A DNA stretch of 64,000 bases from Betaproteobacteria bacterium (GTDB lineage Bacteria > Pseudomonadota > Gammaproteobacteria > Burkholderiales > Burkholderiaceae_F). The DNA lies in assembly GCA_016861185.1 (NCBI GenBank), contig BOKW01000001.1:434001-498000 (forward strand), read 5' to 3'. Below, one piece after another: positions 16,707 to 23,699 of this stretch. The notes below the pieces were generated by a model. That model did not search any database and was not told the DNA's origin. It saw nothing but the letters and a program-made list of their open reading frames with translations. Made by a program: the position numbers and the translations under genes. Every line of letters starts with the position of its first letter. The first letter of the stretch is position 1.

Positions 16707-16753
16707 CCCTCGCCCCAGCCCCTCTCCCCTTGGGAGAGGGGCTGGGGTGAGGG
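16707..16753. repeat. Long palindromic repeat, CCCTCTCCC family
   Basis: Inverted repeat with 22-base arms (16707-16728 and 16732-16753) separated by CTT, with a single mismatch. It is the longest and best-preserved member of the family also seen at 4079-4104 and 13595-13632. Confidence 0.8.
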
Positions 16754-16798
16754 AAGAACGTACCACGCGGCTCGGCAAAGTTCAGTAGGGTACTGCGG

Positions 16799-16828
16799 CG
16801 CACTGTAGCACGGAGGTGCTACAGTGCG
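16799..16828. repeat. 13-bp perfect inverted repeat
   Basis: Arms CGCACTGTAGCAC and GTGCTACAGTGCG with loop GGAG. It ends one base before the duplicated DUF2207 segment begins, so it may mark a recombination or insertion junction. No T tract follows it. Confidence 0.8.
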
Positions 16829-16829
16829 T

Positions 16830-17113
16830 GTGCTCGGCGCCGCCACGGTGGCGCGCACGACTACACCGAAAGCAGCGCCGATTCCCTCGCCGACATCGGC
16901 TCGCTCAGCAGCAGCAGCCTCGGCGAACTCGGCTCGACCGCAATCGCGGCCGCATCGCCGCCGGGGTCGGACTCGGGATCGGGCGGCGGCGGGTCGAGCG
17001 GGGGTGGTGGTGGCTTCGGTGGCGGGAGCGGGTGGCAGGGGCGAGCGGTGGGGCGCTTTCAGACGGGCTGCGGAGCCCGAGTTGCGTGGCGTGATGTCCA
17101 CGGTCGACGACGA
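16830..17113 (+). pseudogene. Decayed duplicate of the DUF2207 gene 3' end
   Basis: The sequence matches about 15746-16035: the end of the DUF2207 gene (for example YTGSSADSLADVGSL against YTESSADSLADIGSL), its Gly-rich tail, and about 75 bases beyond the stop. A deletion of roughly a dozen bases and the change of the stop TAG to CAG show decay. There is no start codon of its own. The toxin-antitoxin module and two palindromes lie between the two copies. Confidence 0.8.
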
Positions 17114-17239
17114 CTCTGGTGGCAATTGCTTGCAGTTGGACCCTTTGTGCTCGGCAGCTCGGTGTCAGGGTACCACCGTCCAAAAAACCGCGATCCGCTA
17201 GGTCATCAATCGTGATTCATTGATAATCTTGCCAAGCTC

Positions 17240-18571
17240 ATGATCTCGACCGAAATCGCCTGGACGCATCCGTCCGTACTTGCCTTCGCGCGCGACCGCG
17301 ATCCATTGCAGGCGATCGAACACGCAGCGCGTGACTTAGCGCTGCGCGCGCTTGACAAGGGATGGGCTGGACCGCCGTTTGACTCATTCGCGCTTGCCCG
17401 AGTGTTGGGGTATGAGGTATCCGTGTCAGACGAGGTTCGCGATGCGATGGTGACGCAGGCCGAGGGTCATCCACCGAGCATCGTGTTCAATCCAGCCCAA
17501 CCTCGTACGCGGATCAACTTCTCAATCGCGCACGAGATCGTTCACACGCTCTTTCCTGACTTCAATGAAGCACCGCGTTATCGGCTGGGTCACGAAGTTC
17601 GCCCGGATGCGTGGCAACTTGAGTTGCTCTGTAACCTCGGGGCGGCAGAAGTTCTCATGCCTTCGGAGAGTTTCGACATGCCTTCGCCCGACCAGTTGAC
17701 CATCGACTGGATCCGCGAGCGCCGTCGCGACCTCAAGGTATCGACAGAAGCGTTACTGCTGCGTCTCGCCCGGCTCGTGGACTTCGCCCTCGCCGTGTTT
17801 AGCGCATCGCGTTTGTCGGAGGCAGGCGAGACACCGGCAAAGATAAGACTTGACTACTTGGCGACCTCCCGAGCGCTCAAAATCGACCGCCGTGTGCCCA
17901 AGCTTCACGTGAGTCCGACGATTGAACAGTGCACGGCTATCGCATTCACCTCGAAAGGCGAGGAGAACTGGCCGCCATTGAAGGAAAAGGTGCGGGTGGA
18001 ATGTATTGGGCTGCCTGCCTACGGCGGGCAGGCTTTCCCGCGAGTCGTTGGCTTTGCTCTGCCTACCCGGGAGCTGCCACGTGCCGCACCGTTCATCGAG
18101 TACGTCATCGGCGATGCCACAGCACCTAGTGGCTCCGGCGCACGTGTCGTGGCGCAGATCGTAAACAATCGCACGCCGACTTGGACACCACTAGGTTTCC
18201 CTGGTGCCGTGAAGAAGAAGTGGCCGCAGGCGCAAGCCGACTTTCACGCCTGGGCGGCCAATCGCGAGAACTTGGCTCTGGGCCGCACGCATCGCACTGA
18301 GGTCGAGCCTGGCCTCTACTTGATGTCAATGGTGGCCCAAGCCGGTTTCGGCCCCTCGATTGTGCCTCGTCTCCGGTATGAAGCCCTTCGGGAATGCCTG
18401 CGCGAGGTTGGTGAGTTCGCGAAGACAAAGGGGGCCTCGGTGCATCTGCCGCGAATCGGCACCGGCCAAGCCGGAGGTTCGTGGCCCGTCATCCGCGATC
18501 TCATCGAAGAAGAGATCGGCTGGAAGGGGGTAAAGGTCTTCGTCTATGACCTCTCCACCTCAAGGCGATAG
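17240..18571 (+). CDS. ImmA/IrrE metallopeptidase fused to a macrodomain
   Basis: A 443-residue two-domain protein. Residues about 25-190 form an ImmA/IrrE-type peptidase: zinc motif HEIVHTLF with His98, Glu99 and His102, preceded by IVFNPAQPRTRINFSIA and followed by the helix QLELLCNLGAAEVLMPSE that holds the third ligand. Residues about 284-440 form a macrodomain: VIGDATAPSGSG (GDAT loop), AQIVNN, and PRIGTGQAGGSW at 404-415, the phosphate-binding pattern of Poa1/ALC1-like ADP-ribose binders. IrrE peptidases usually cleave repressors in phage or stress responses; macrodomains bind or remove ADP-ribose. The stop is directly followed by the ATG of the next gene, so the two are coupled. Base composition is visibly less GC-rich than the flanks, suggesting transfer. 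The ATG at 17240 follows CTTGCCAAGCTC and lacks a strong ribosome binding site. Confidence 0.8.
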   Translation: MISTEIAWTHPSVLAFARDRDPLQAIEHAARDLALRALDKGWAGPPFDSFALARVLGYEVSVSDEVRDAMVTQAEGHPPSIVFNPAQPRTRINFSIAHEIVHTLFPDFNEAPRYRLGHEVRPDAWQLELLCNLGAAEVLMPSESFDMPSPDQLTIDWIRERRRDLKVSTEALLLRLARLVDFALAVFSASRLSEAGETPAKIRLDYLATSRALKIDRRVPKLHVSPTIEQCTAIAFTSKGEENWPPLKEKVRVECIGLPAYGGQAFPRVVGFALPTRELPRAAPFIEYVIGDATAPSGSGARVVAQIVNNRTPTWTPLGFPGAVKKKWPQAQADFHAWAANRENLALGRTHRTEVEPGLYLMSMVAQAGFGPSIVPRLRYEALRECLREVGEFAKTKGASVHLPRIGTGQAGGSWPVIRDLIEEEIGWKGVKVFVYDLSTSRR

Positions 18572-20197
18572 ATGTCGGAGAAGCGAATCGTCTTGATCTC
18601 GGGCCCGATCGCCTCGGGGAAGTCCGAACTGGCCAGGCGATTGGCGCAGCAGACGCAGAGTGCGCTACTTAAGACAAAGGACGTCATCCTCAAACGGTTT
18701 CCGCGAACTCGCGTTGAACGCGCGCCGATGCAACGCGCGGGGGATCGACTAGATCGCGAAACCGATGGCAAGTGGATTGCCACTGAACTCGGCCAACGCG
18801 TCCTCGCCGATGAAACATTCGAAAAGGCACCCCTAATCGTCATTGATTCTGTTCGCATCAAAGAGCAGATCGACGAAGTGAGGAAGGCGTTTTCGAGCAA
18901 GTATCGCGTCGTTCACATACACGTCTGGGCGCCTCCCGACGAGCTTGAGCGGCGGTTCAATGCGAGGCGCCGACCGGGCGATCCGCAAACGTATGCCGAG
19001 GTGGCAAGAAACTTGACAGAACGACGCGTGATGGCACTGCGCGACTATGCGGACATCTCGATCGATAGCCAGCGTTGTCGAGAGATTGATGTGCTCGTGC
19101 AGGCGACGGCCGCTCTCGGCCTTCGCCCACGGATCGTCGAGCCTTGCGTTGATGTTCTGATCGGAGGGCAGTACGGAAGCGAGGGCAAGGGCCATATCGC
19201 CTCCTACCTCGCCAAGGAATACGGATACCTAGTTCGAGTGGGTGGCCCCAACGCTGGTCACAAGGTGCTGTTAGACAAGCCGCACACGTTCGTTCATTTG
19301 CCTTCCGGCACGCTTCACAACACCGAAGCGAAGCTGATTCTGGGACCTGGAGCGCAAATCAACGTGCCGCTCTTGATGAGGGAGATTCAGGATTGCTTTG
19401 TTACGGCTGAGCGGTTGAGCATTGACCCGCAGGCCATGATCATCGAGCAACAGGACATAGTGGATGAGAACAAGCCCTCAGGCGTCGTTACCGCGATCGC
19501 CTCGACGGGGCAGGGGGTGGGCGCGTCGGCCGCGCGCCGAATCTTGGGCCGCGACGGCAAGAGGGGCGTTCGACTCGCCAGAGATGTGCCGGAGCTCAAG
19601 CCATTCGTTCGTCCGACAATCGATCTGCTGGAGGAAGCCTACGCCTCGGGTCAACGAATCCTGCTTGAAGGAACACAAGGAACTTCGCTGAGTCTGTATC
19701 ACGGCTTCTATCCGCACGTCACGTCGCGAGACACGACCGCGGGGGGGTGTATGGCGGAAGCCGGCATCCCCGCGCGACGGATTCGCCGGGTCGTCATGGT
19801 GTGCCGCACGTATCCGATTCGTGTGGGCAACACGGAGGGCTCGTCCGGGTATATGTCGCAGGACATTACATGGGACATCATTGCTGCCCGAGCGCAAATC
19901 GACCCCGAGCCCCTAAAGAAACAAGAGGTCGGTTCTAGAACGGGGCGCCCCCGGCGAGTGGCTGAGTTCGATTGGGATCAACTGCGCCGCGCCGTTCTTT
20001 TGAACGCCCCAACCGACATAGCTCTCACGTTCGTCGACTTGCTGTGGGGCGAAAACGCGGGGGCTCGGCGGTACGAGCAGCTTCATCCTGATTCGAAACG
20101 ATTCATAGAGGACGTTGAGCGAGTTGCGCAGGTTCCGGTAAGCCTCATAAACACGCGCTTCCACTGGCGAAGCGTGATCGATCGCCGGAATTGGTGA
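18572..20197 (+). CDS. P-loop nucleotide kinase fused to PurZ-like adenylosuccinate synthetase
   Basis: A 541-residue fusion. Residues 1-185 are a small P-loop kinase with Walker A GPIASGKS (11-18) and a lid-like RRFNARRRPGDP. Residues 190-541 are an adenylosuccinate-synthetase fold: IGGQYGSEGKG (197-207), VGGPNAGHKV, STGQGVG, EGTQGTSLSLYHGFYPHVTS, DTTAGG, RTYPIRVGN and RTGRPRR. In PurA the motif is GDEGKGK and its Asp is the catalytic base on IMP. Here that position is Ser203, the change seen in phage PurZ, which makes 2-aminoadenylosuccinate from dGMP. So this is probably not housekeeping purA. The N-terminal kinase could phosphorylate the substrate or product. The gene starts at the base after the IrrE-macro stop. 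Substrate identity is inference. Confidence 0.8.
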   Translation: MSEKRIVLISGPIASGKSELARRLAQQTQSALLKTKDVILKRFPRTRVERAPMQRAGDRLDRETDGKWIATELGQRVLADETFEKAPLIVIDSVRIKEQIDEVRKAFSSKYRVVHIHVWAPPDELERRFNARRRPGDPQTYAEVARNLTERRVMALRDYADISIDSQRCREIDVLVQATAALGLRPRIVEPCVDVLIGGQYGSEGKGHIASYLAKEYGYLVRVGGPNAGHKVLLDKPHTFVHLPSGTLHNTEAKLILGPGAQINVPLLMREIQDCFVTAERLSIDPQAMIIEQQDIVDENKPSGVVTAIASTGQGVGASAARRILGRDGKRGVRLARDVPELKPFVRPTIDLLEEAYASGQRILLEGTQGTSLSLYHGFYPHVTSRDTTAGGCMAEAGIPARRIRRVVMVCRTYPIRVGNTEGSSGYMSQDITWDIIAARAQIDPEPLKKQEVGSRTGRPRRVAEFDWDQLRRAVLLNAPTDIALTFVDLLWGENAGARRYEQLHPDSKRFIEDVERVAQVPVSLINTRFHWRSVIDRRNW

Positions 20198-20204
20198 CCT
20201 ATCG

Positions 20205-20891
20205 CTAGGCGAGTCGGCGGAGTCGCTTCTCGCCTCTCATGCGCCAGGCCTCTACGAGATGGCGCGTCACGTCGGTCACGCCGCGCTTGACAGTTAGCTC
20301 TACCACCGTGTCACCGTTGCGCCCACGCTTCTTGAGCCAGTAGCTCCACGGGTAGTCGGCGATCGGGCGAAATGTGTCCTTGCCGCGTGGTTGGACCCAG
20401 GGAATTGAGGCGCCGCTGTTCATCGGGCAAAGATCGATGTCCTTGGCGTAGCTTTCTATGACGCTCGCAGTGTCCAAGATCAGCACATCATGTTCGTCAT
20501 GCCGATAGTTGCCGGCGTTAAGTAGACCATGAAGCCGCTTCTCGCTAACCCAGAAGAACACGCGGGCGTTGAGGATGTGCATCCAGTCCCGGGGCGTAAG
20601 GCCGTCCCGAAGACAACGCCTGAGCGATGCAACGCTCATTGGACATTGGTCACGAACGACGGCCCTTCCGAACTTTGCATGCTCGATTGCGATGCTTTGG
20701 CTGCGGACATCAGACTCGATCGCTGTTCGCCGCGTGCCATTGACGGCATAGAGATCCAGCAGGCTGGAGGTGGACAGCAAGCCGTGTTTGAGAATCGAGG
20801 GAAGGCTGTCCTGTTCGGCCATGTGATACAGGCGGGGGTAGCGAGCGATCAATTCAGCGGGCGAGACGCCTAGTTTTGCCGGCATGGGCAT
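20205..20891 (-). CDS. DUF7002-like protein, possible ADP-ribosyltransferase fold
   Basis: A 228-residue protein convergent with the kinase-PurZ gene, 7 bases between stops. The N-terminal pattern RLYHMAEQDSLPSILKHGLL (17-39) resembles the His-containing first strand and GL motif of DarT/KptA-type ADP-ribosyltransferases. Later come VRDQCPMS, VFFWVSEKRLHGLL and HDVLILDT, which I associate with the DUF7002 family, and a C-terminal VVELTVKRGVTDV. If it is a transferase, the macrodomain of the neighbour would be a natural antagonist, as in DarT-DarG, but this is inference. The start is uncertain: ATG 20891 or ATG 20885; a further ATG at 21023 would add an unlikely Cys/Gly-rich extension. Composition is low-GC like the two genes beside it. 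Confidence 0.65.
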   Translation of the reverse strand: MPMPAKLGVSPAELIARYPRLYHMAEQDSLPSILKHGLLSTSSLLDLYAVNGTRRTAIESDVRSQSIAIEHAKFGRAVVRDQCPMSVASLRRCLRDGLTPRDWMHILNARVFFWVSEKRLHGLLNAGNYRHDEHDVLILDTASVIESYAKDIDLCPMNSGASIPWVQPRGKDTFRPIADYPWSYWLKKRGRNGDTVVELTVKRGVTDVTRHLVEAWRMRGEKRLRRLA

Positions 20892-21294
20892 GTGCAGGAC
20901 CAATCCTCTGTTCCTTGTGCTGAGCGGGCTGTTGTGCCCACCAGCGCGGTAGCAACCGCAGCCCGGAGTCGCCTTGACGGTGATGCTCTGCTGTTCGCGC
21001 AACCGTCGAGACTGAGATTGCACGTCGAAGCCGGCGAACGGCCGCTGACCGCGGGTTACAAGCGCGATCGTAATGTGAATGTGGACGTCGGAGACATCCG
21101 AGCATGACGGTGCCGCCTACCTCACCGTAAATCATTTGGATTGTGCGACGCGCTGCCGAGTTGGAATTGCCGCACACCCTCATGTTGATCGGTAACCCTG
21201 CCTGCACGGTGATCGAACCCATCGGCGCCAAGCGCGAGGGACTTACGAAGCCCTACTGAACCGACTTGATGCTCGGCGGCGGGCCGGTCGCCGG
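20892..21294. other. Non-coding gap at right edge of the low-GC island
   Basis: About 400 bases without a gene I can support. It contains the promoter region of the DUF7002 gene. Short open frames on both strands lack ribosome binding sites and look like chance. No tRNA, integrase site or clear direct repeat is visible that would mark an island end. Normal GC returns at about 21290. Confidence 0.5.
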
Positions 21295-22083
21295 CTACCC
21301 GTCGACGATGCACGCGATGAGAGCACCGAAAAACACCCGCGTGTCGTACGCCATCACGATCCGACCGTCGCGTTGGCCGGCGTCGAACAGCTCGCGCAGC
21401 CGCGCGAGCATCGGCGCGTACGTCGGCGCGTCGGGCTTGGGCACGTACGAGGCCGAGTTCAACCGCTCGACCAGCGTGTCCCAGTCGAGTTCGGTCGGGT
21501 TCGCGAAGCGCTGCTCGCGCCAGACCGGGCCGCCGAAGAACTCGGTCACCGATGCCTCGTGCGCGTGGCGGTGCCTGATCTTCGCGTAGTCGATGCCGAA
21601 GTCGAGCAGCAGTTGCTCGTAACCTTCTGCGAAGGGCGAGCCGGTGGCGATGCGGTCGTTCCAGATCAGCGCCGCGCGCGCGGGGCGCTTCGCGATCCGC
21701 AGCACCTCGGCGCGGGCGCGCGACACGTCGAACCAGTGGAAGGCCTGCGCGGCGATCACGAGATCGGCGCTCGCATCCGGCAGCGTGGTCGCCTCCGCGG
21801 TCCCGGCCACGCTGCGAAAGCGCGGATACGCGGCGAGCTGGCGGTCGCCGGCCGCGCGCATCGCGTCGTTGGGCTCGACGCCGATCACCGCGAAGCCCGC
21901 GCGCAGGAACGGTTCGCACGACAGCCCGGTGCCGCTGCCCAGATCCGCGACCACGGCGCCGGCGGGCAGCGCCAGTTCGCGCGCGAGCATCGGCGCGATC
22001 GCGTCCGGATAGCCGGGCCGTGCGCGCGCGTAGCTCGCCGCGCGGTCGGTGAAGCGTTCGGTCGAGACGGGACCCGCGATCAC
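21295..22083 (-). CDS. Class I SAM-dependent methyltransferase
   Basis: A 262-residue methyltransferase of the Methyltransf_11 type. Motif I is VVADLGSGTGLSCEPFL near residue 45, motif II is VIGVEPNDAMRAAG, and the later TTLPDASADLVIAAQAFHWFD is the usual motif around the catalytic cleft. Homologues are mostly annotated only as class I methyltransferases; the AQAFHWFD block also occurs in trans-aconitate and Tam-like enzymes. The GTG at 22083 overlaps the DapB-like stop (GTGA, 22080-22083), so the two are translationally coupled. The substrate is unknown. Confidence 0.82.
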   Translation of the reverse strand: MIAGPVSTERFTDRAASYARARPGYPDAIAPMLARELALPAGAVVADLGSGTGLSCEPFLRAGFAVIGVEPNDAMRAAGDRQLAAYPRFRSVAGTAEATTLPDASADLVIAAQAFHWFDVSRARAEVLRIAKRPARAALIWNDRIATGSPFAEGYEQLLLDFGIDYAKIRHRHAHEASVTEFFGGPVWREQRFANPTELDWDTLVERLNSASYVPKPDAPTYAPMLARLRELFDAGQRDGRIVMAYDTRVFFGALIACIVDG

Positions 22084-22880
22084 CACGTCATCACCGAATC
22101 GAGACCGCGGTGCACGCCGACGAGCCGGCCCACCTCGCGGACCGCGAGCAGCGCGCCGTCGACGTAGGGCTCGGCGCTCTCGCCGGAGTCGTGCCGGATG
22201 TGCAGCCGCTGACCCGGCGCGCCGAAGATCGCCTCGACCGACAGCACGTAGCCGGGCGCGCGCACCGAGTGGACCTGCACGCCGCCGAGCGTGGCGCCGC
22301 GCGTCTCGCGCGGGCCGCGCACTTCGCCGAGCGGCACGTCGAGCTTCGGCGGCTTCACGCGGCCGAGCCGGAACGCCAGCTCGCGCGCGGTGCCGCTCGG
22401 CGCGTCGACCTTGCCGGCGTGCGCGTAGTCGATCACTTCGAAATGACCGACATAGCGCGCGGCGATCTCGGCGAACTTCATCGCCAGCACCGCGGTGATC
22501 GCGAAGTTGCCGCACGCGAGCACGCCGCGCCCGCGCTCGCGCGCGGCGGCGTCGATCTGCGCGTAGTCGTCGTCGGTCAATCCCGACGTGCCGACGACGA
22601 CGTGCGCGCCGGCGGCCAGCGCGGCCAGCACATTGCCCTTGGCGACGTCGGGTTTCGTGTATTCCACGAAGACGTCGCAGCCGGCCGCGAGCGCAGCGGC
22701 GGCGCTCGATTCGATCGGCGCATCGAGCCGCGGCTCGCCCAGCACGTCACCGAGGTTCAACCCCGCATGGCTGCGCGAAACCGCTGCGACGAGCTTGATG
22801 TCGTCGCACCGCGCGATCCCCCGCGCCAGCGCCGACCCCGCCCACCCCGTCGCCCCCGCAACGATCACCCGCAGGCTCAT
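22080..22880 (-). CDS. DapB-like dihydrodipicolinate reductase family protein
   Basis: A 266-residue protein with a Rossmann N-terminus (RVIVAGATGWAGSALARGIA), the VFVEYTKPD segment, GTSGLTDDD, and the C-terminal DapB block KVDAPSGTARELAF. In authentic 4-hydroxy-tetrahydrodipicolinate reductase the lysine is preceded by His-His-Arg-His; here the segment reads YAHAGK, so the catalytic His at the first position is Ala while the Lys remains. The family match is strong, but this may be a paralogue with another substrate and not the lysine-pathway enzyme. It is followed by, and overlaps, a methyltransferase gene. The ATG at 22880 has no ideal ribosome binding site and the region upstream is filled with repeats. 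Confidence 0.72.
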   Translation of the reverse strand: MSLRVIVAGATGWAGSALARGIARCDDIKLVAAVSRSHAGLNLGDVLGEPRLDAPIESSAAAALAAGCDVFVEYTKPDVAKGNVLAALAAGAHVVVGTSGLTDDDYAQIDAAARERGRGVLACGNFAITAVLAMKFAEIAARYVGHFEVIDYAHAGKVDAPSGTARELAFRLGRVKPPKLDVPLGEVRGPRETRGATLGGVQVHSVRAPGYVLSVEAIFGAPGQRLHIRHDSGESAEPYVDGALLAVREVGRLVGVHRGLDSVMTW

Positions 22881-22883
22881 GCC

Positions 22884-22985
22884 TCACCCCCCTTTCGTAA
22901 AGGGAAGCCGCCGGTCGCAAGCGCGACGATCACCCGCACGCTCACGCGTCACCCCCCTTTCGTAAAGGGGGGCAGGGGGGATTTC
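22884..22985. repeat. Two CCCCCTTTCGTAAAGGGGG palindromes
   Basis: Two elements, at about 22885-22905 and 22951-22985, of the pattern CCCCCCTTTCGTAAAGGGGGG. A near-identical 20-base phrase, GATCACCCGCAGGCTCATGC / GATCACCCGCACGCTCACGC, precedes each, so the end of the DapB-like gene start region has been duplicated together with the repeat. The second element forms the last codons of the DUF559 gene. Confidence 0.75.
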
Positions 22986-23685
22986 TCAGCTTCTCGCAAA
23001 CGACTCGGCGAACCCGCTCCAGGACAGCCTCCGTCTCGGTCAGTACTTGTCGATTGTCGAAACGCAGCACACCCAACCCAAGCACGCGCAACGCTTCATC
23101 GCGTTCAACGTCACGCGCTTGTTCGTCCGCTTCGAAATGCTGCCCGCCGTCCAGTTCGACCACGAGTCGAACCGCGGGCGCGTAGAAGTCGACGATGTAT
23201 CGACCGATCGGTCGCTGCCGGTAGAACTGAACGCCCTCGATCTGCTTGCCACGCAGCCTCTGCCAGAGCGCACGTTCGGCGTCGGTCAGATTCGACCGGA
23301 GTTGTCTGGCAAGTGGCTTGAGATCGCTCCGGTAGCGCAGGCCGCGAAATCCCCCCTGGCCCCCCTTTTGCAAAGGGGGGTTCGCGGTGTCGCTCTGCGG
23401 AGGCTCTCCGCGTGGCGACAACTCAGCCCCCTTTCGCAAAGGGGGCCGCGCACGAAGTGCGCGGGGGGATTTCTCGGCGTCGGTCATGTTGGAGCGAAGG
23501 GTTCGCGCGAGGGGTTTGAGGTCGCTTCGGTAGCGGAGGCCCTGAAATCCCCCCTTGCCCCCCTTTTTCAAAGGGGGGTTCGATGCATCAACTGGCGAGA
23601 GACGTTCGCGTTGCGCGACACCAGCCCCCTTTCGCAAAGGGGGCTGCGCACGAGGTGCGCGGGGGGATTTCGCGGTCTCTCGCAC
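22942..23685 (-). CDS. DUF559 (endonuclease-like) protein built over interspersed repeats
   Basis: A frame of 247 codons whose C-terminal half is a clear DUF559 domain: RQLRSNLTDAERALWQRLRG, FYRQRPIGRYIVDFYAP, LVVELDGGQHF and VLRFDNRQV. These match the restriction-endonuclease-like core with its E-x-D-x-Q/H type residues. Upstream, the GLRYRSDLKPLAR...RSNMTDAE segment is present a second time about 200 bases earlier, and between and around the copies palindromic repeats are translated in frame as NPPLKKGGKGGF-like peptides. The last residues NPPCPPLRKGGDA also come from a repeat. The true start is unclear: the ATG at 23685 gives the whole frame, but the ancestral gene probably began near 23340. 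Function is unknown; DUF559 proteins are often called DNA methylase-associated endonucleases. Confidence 0.6.
   Translation of the reverse strand: MRETAKSPRAPRAQPPLRKGAGVAQRERLSPVDASNPPLKKGGKGGFQGLRYRSDLKPLARTLRSNMTDAEKSPRALRARPPLRKGAELSPRGEPPQSDTANPPLQKGGQGGFRGLRYRSDLKPLARQLRSNLTDAERALWQRLRGKQIEGVQFYRQRPIGRYIVDFYAPAVRLVVELDGGQHFEADEQARDVERDEALRVLGLGVLRFDNRQVLTETEAVLERVRRVVCEKLRNPPCPPLRKGGDA
23346..23672. repeat. Cluster of four CCCCCTTTCGCAAAGGGGG-type palindromes
   Basis: Elements at about 23346-23382, 23427-23471, 23546-23580 and 23624-23672. The second and fourth carry an extra stem, GCGCACGAAGTGCGC or GCGCACGAGGTGCGC, followed by GGGGGATTTC. The first and third lie in tandem copies of the same coding segment of the DUF559 gene, so the array grew by duplication of gene and repeat together. 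Confidence 0.8.
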
Positions 23686-23699
23686 GGGAACCGTGCTCC

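Larger units (their letters stand above)
16643..17239. other. Repeat-rich gap between toxin-antitoxin module and the low-GC island
   Basis: About 600 bases without an intact gene. From left to right it holds the antitoxin promoter region, a 47-bp palindromic repeat (16707-16753), a 13-bp perfect inverted repeat (16799-16828), the decayed copy of the DUF2207 3' end (16830-17113), and about 125 bases leading to the IrrE-macro gene where the base composition drops. Confidence 0.7.

Noticed and set aside
16799-16828. Terminator for a neighbouring gene
   Set aside because: No T tract, and it is not placed after an intact gene. I keep it only as an inverted repeat.
18572-20197. Housekeeping adenylosuccinate synthetase (purA)
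   Set aside because: Fused kinase domain, Ser at the catalytic Asp, low-GC setting and atypical motifs. A normal purA is expected elsewhere in the genome.
20854-21231. Short frames in the gap next to the methyltransferase gene
   Set aside because: Several overlapping frames, none with a ribosome binding site or family features.
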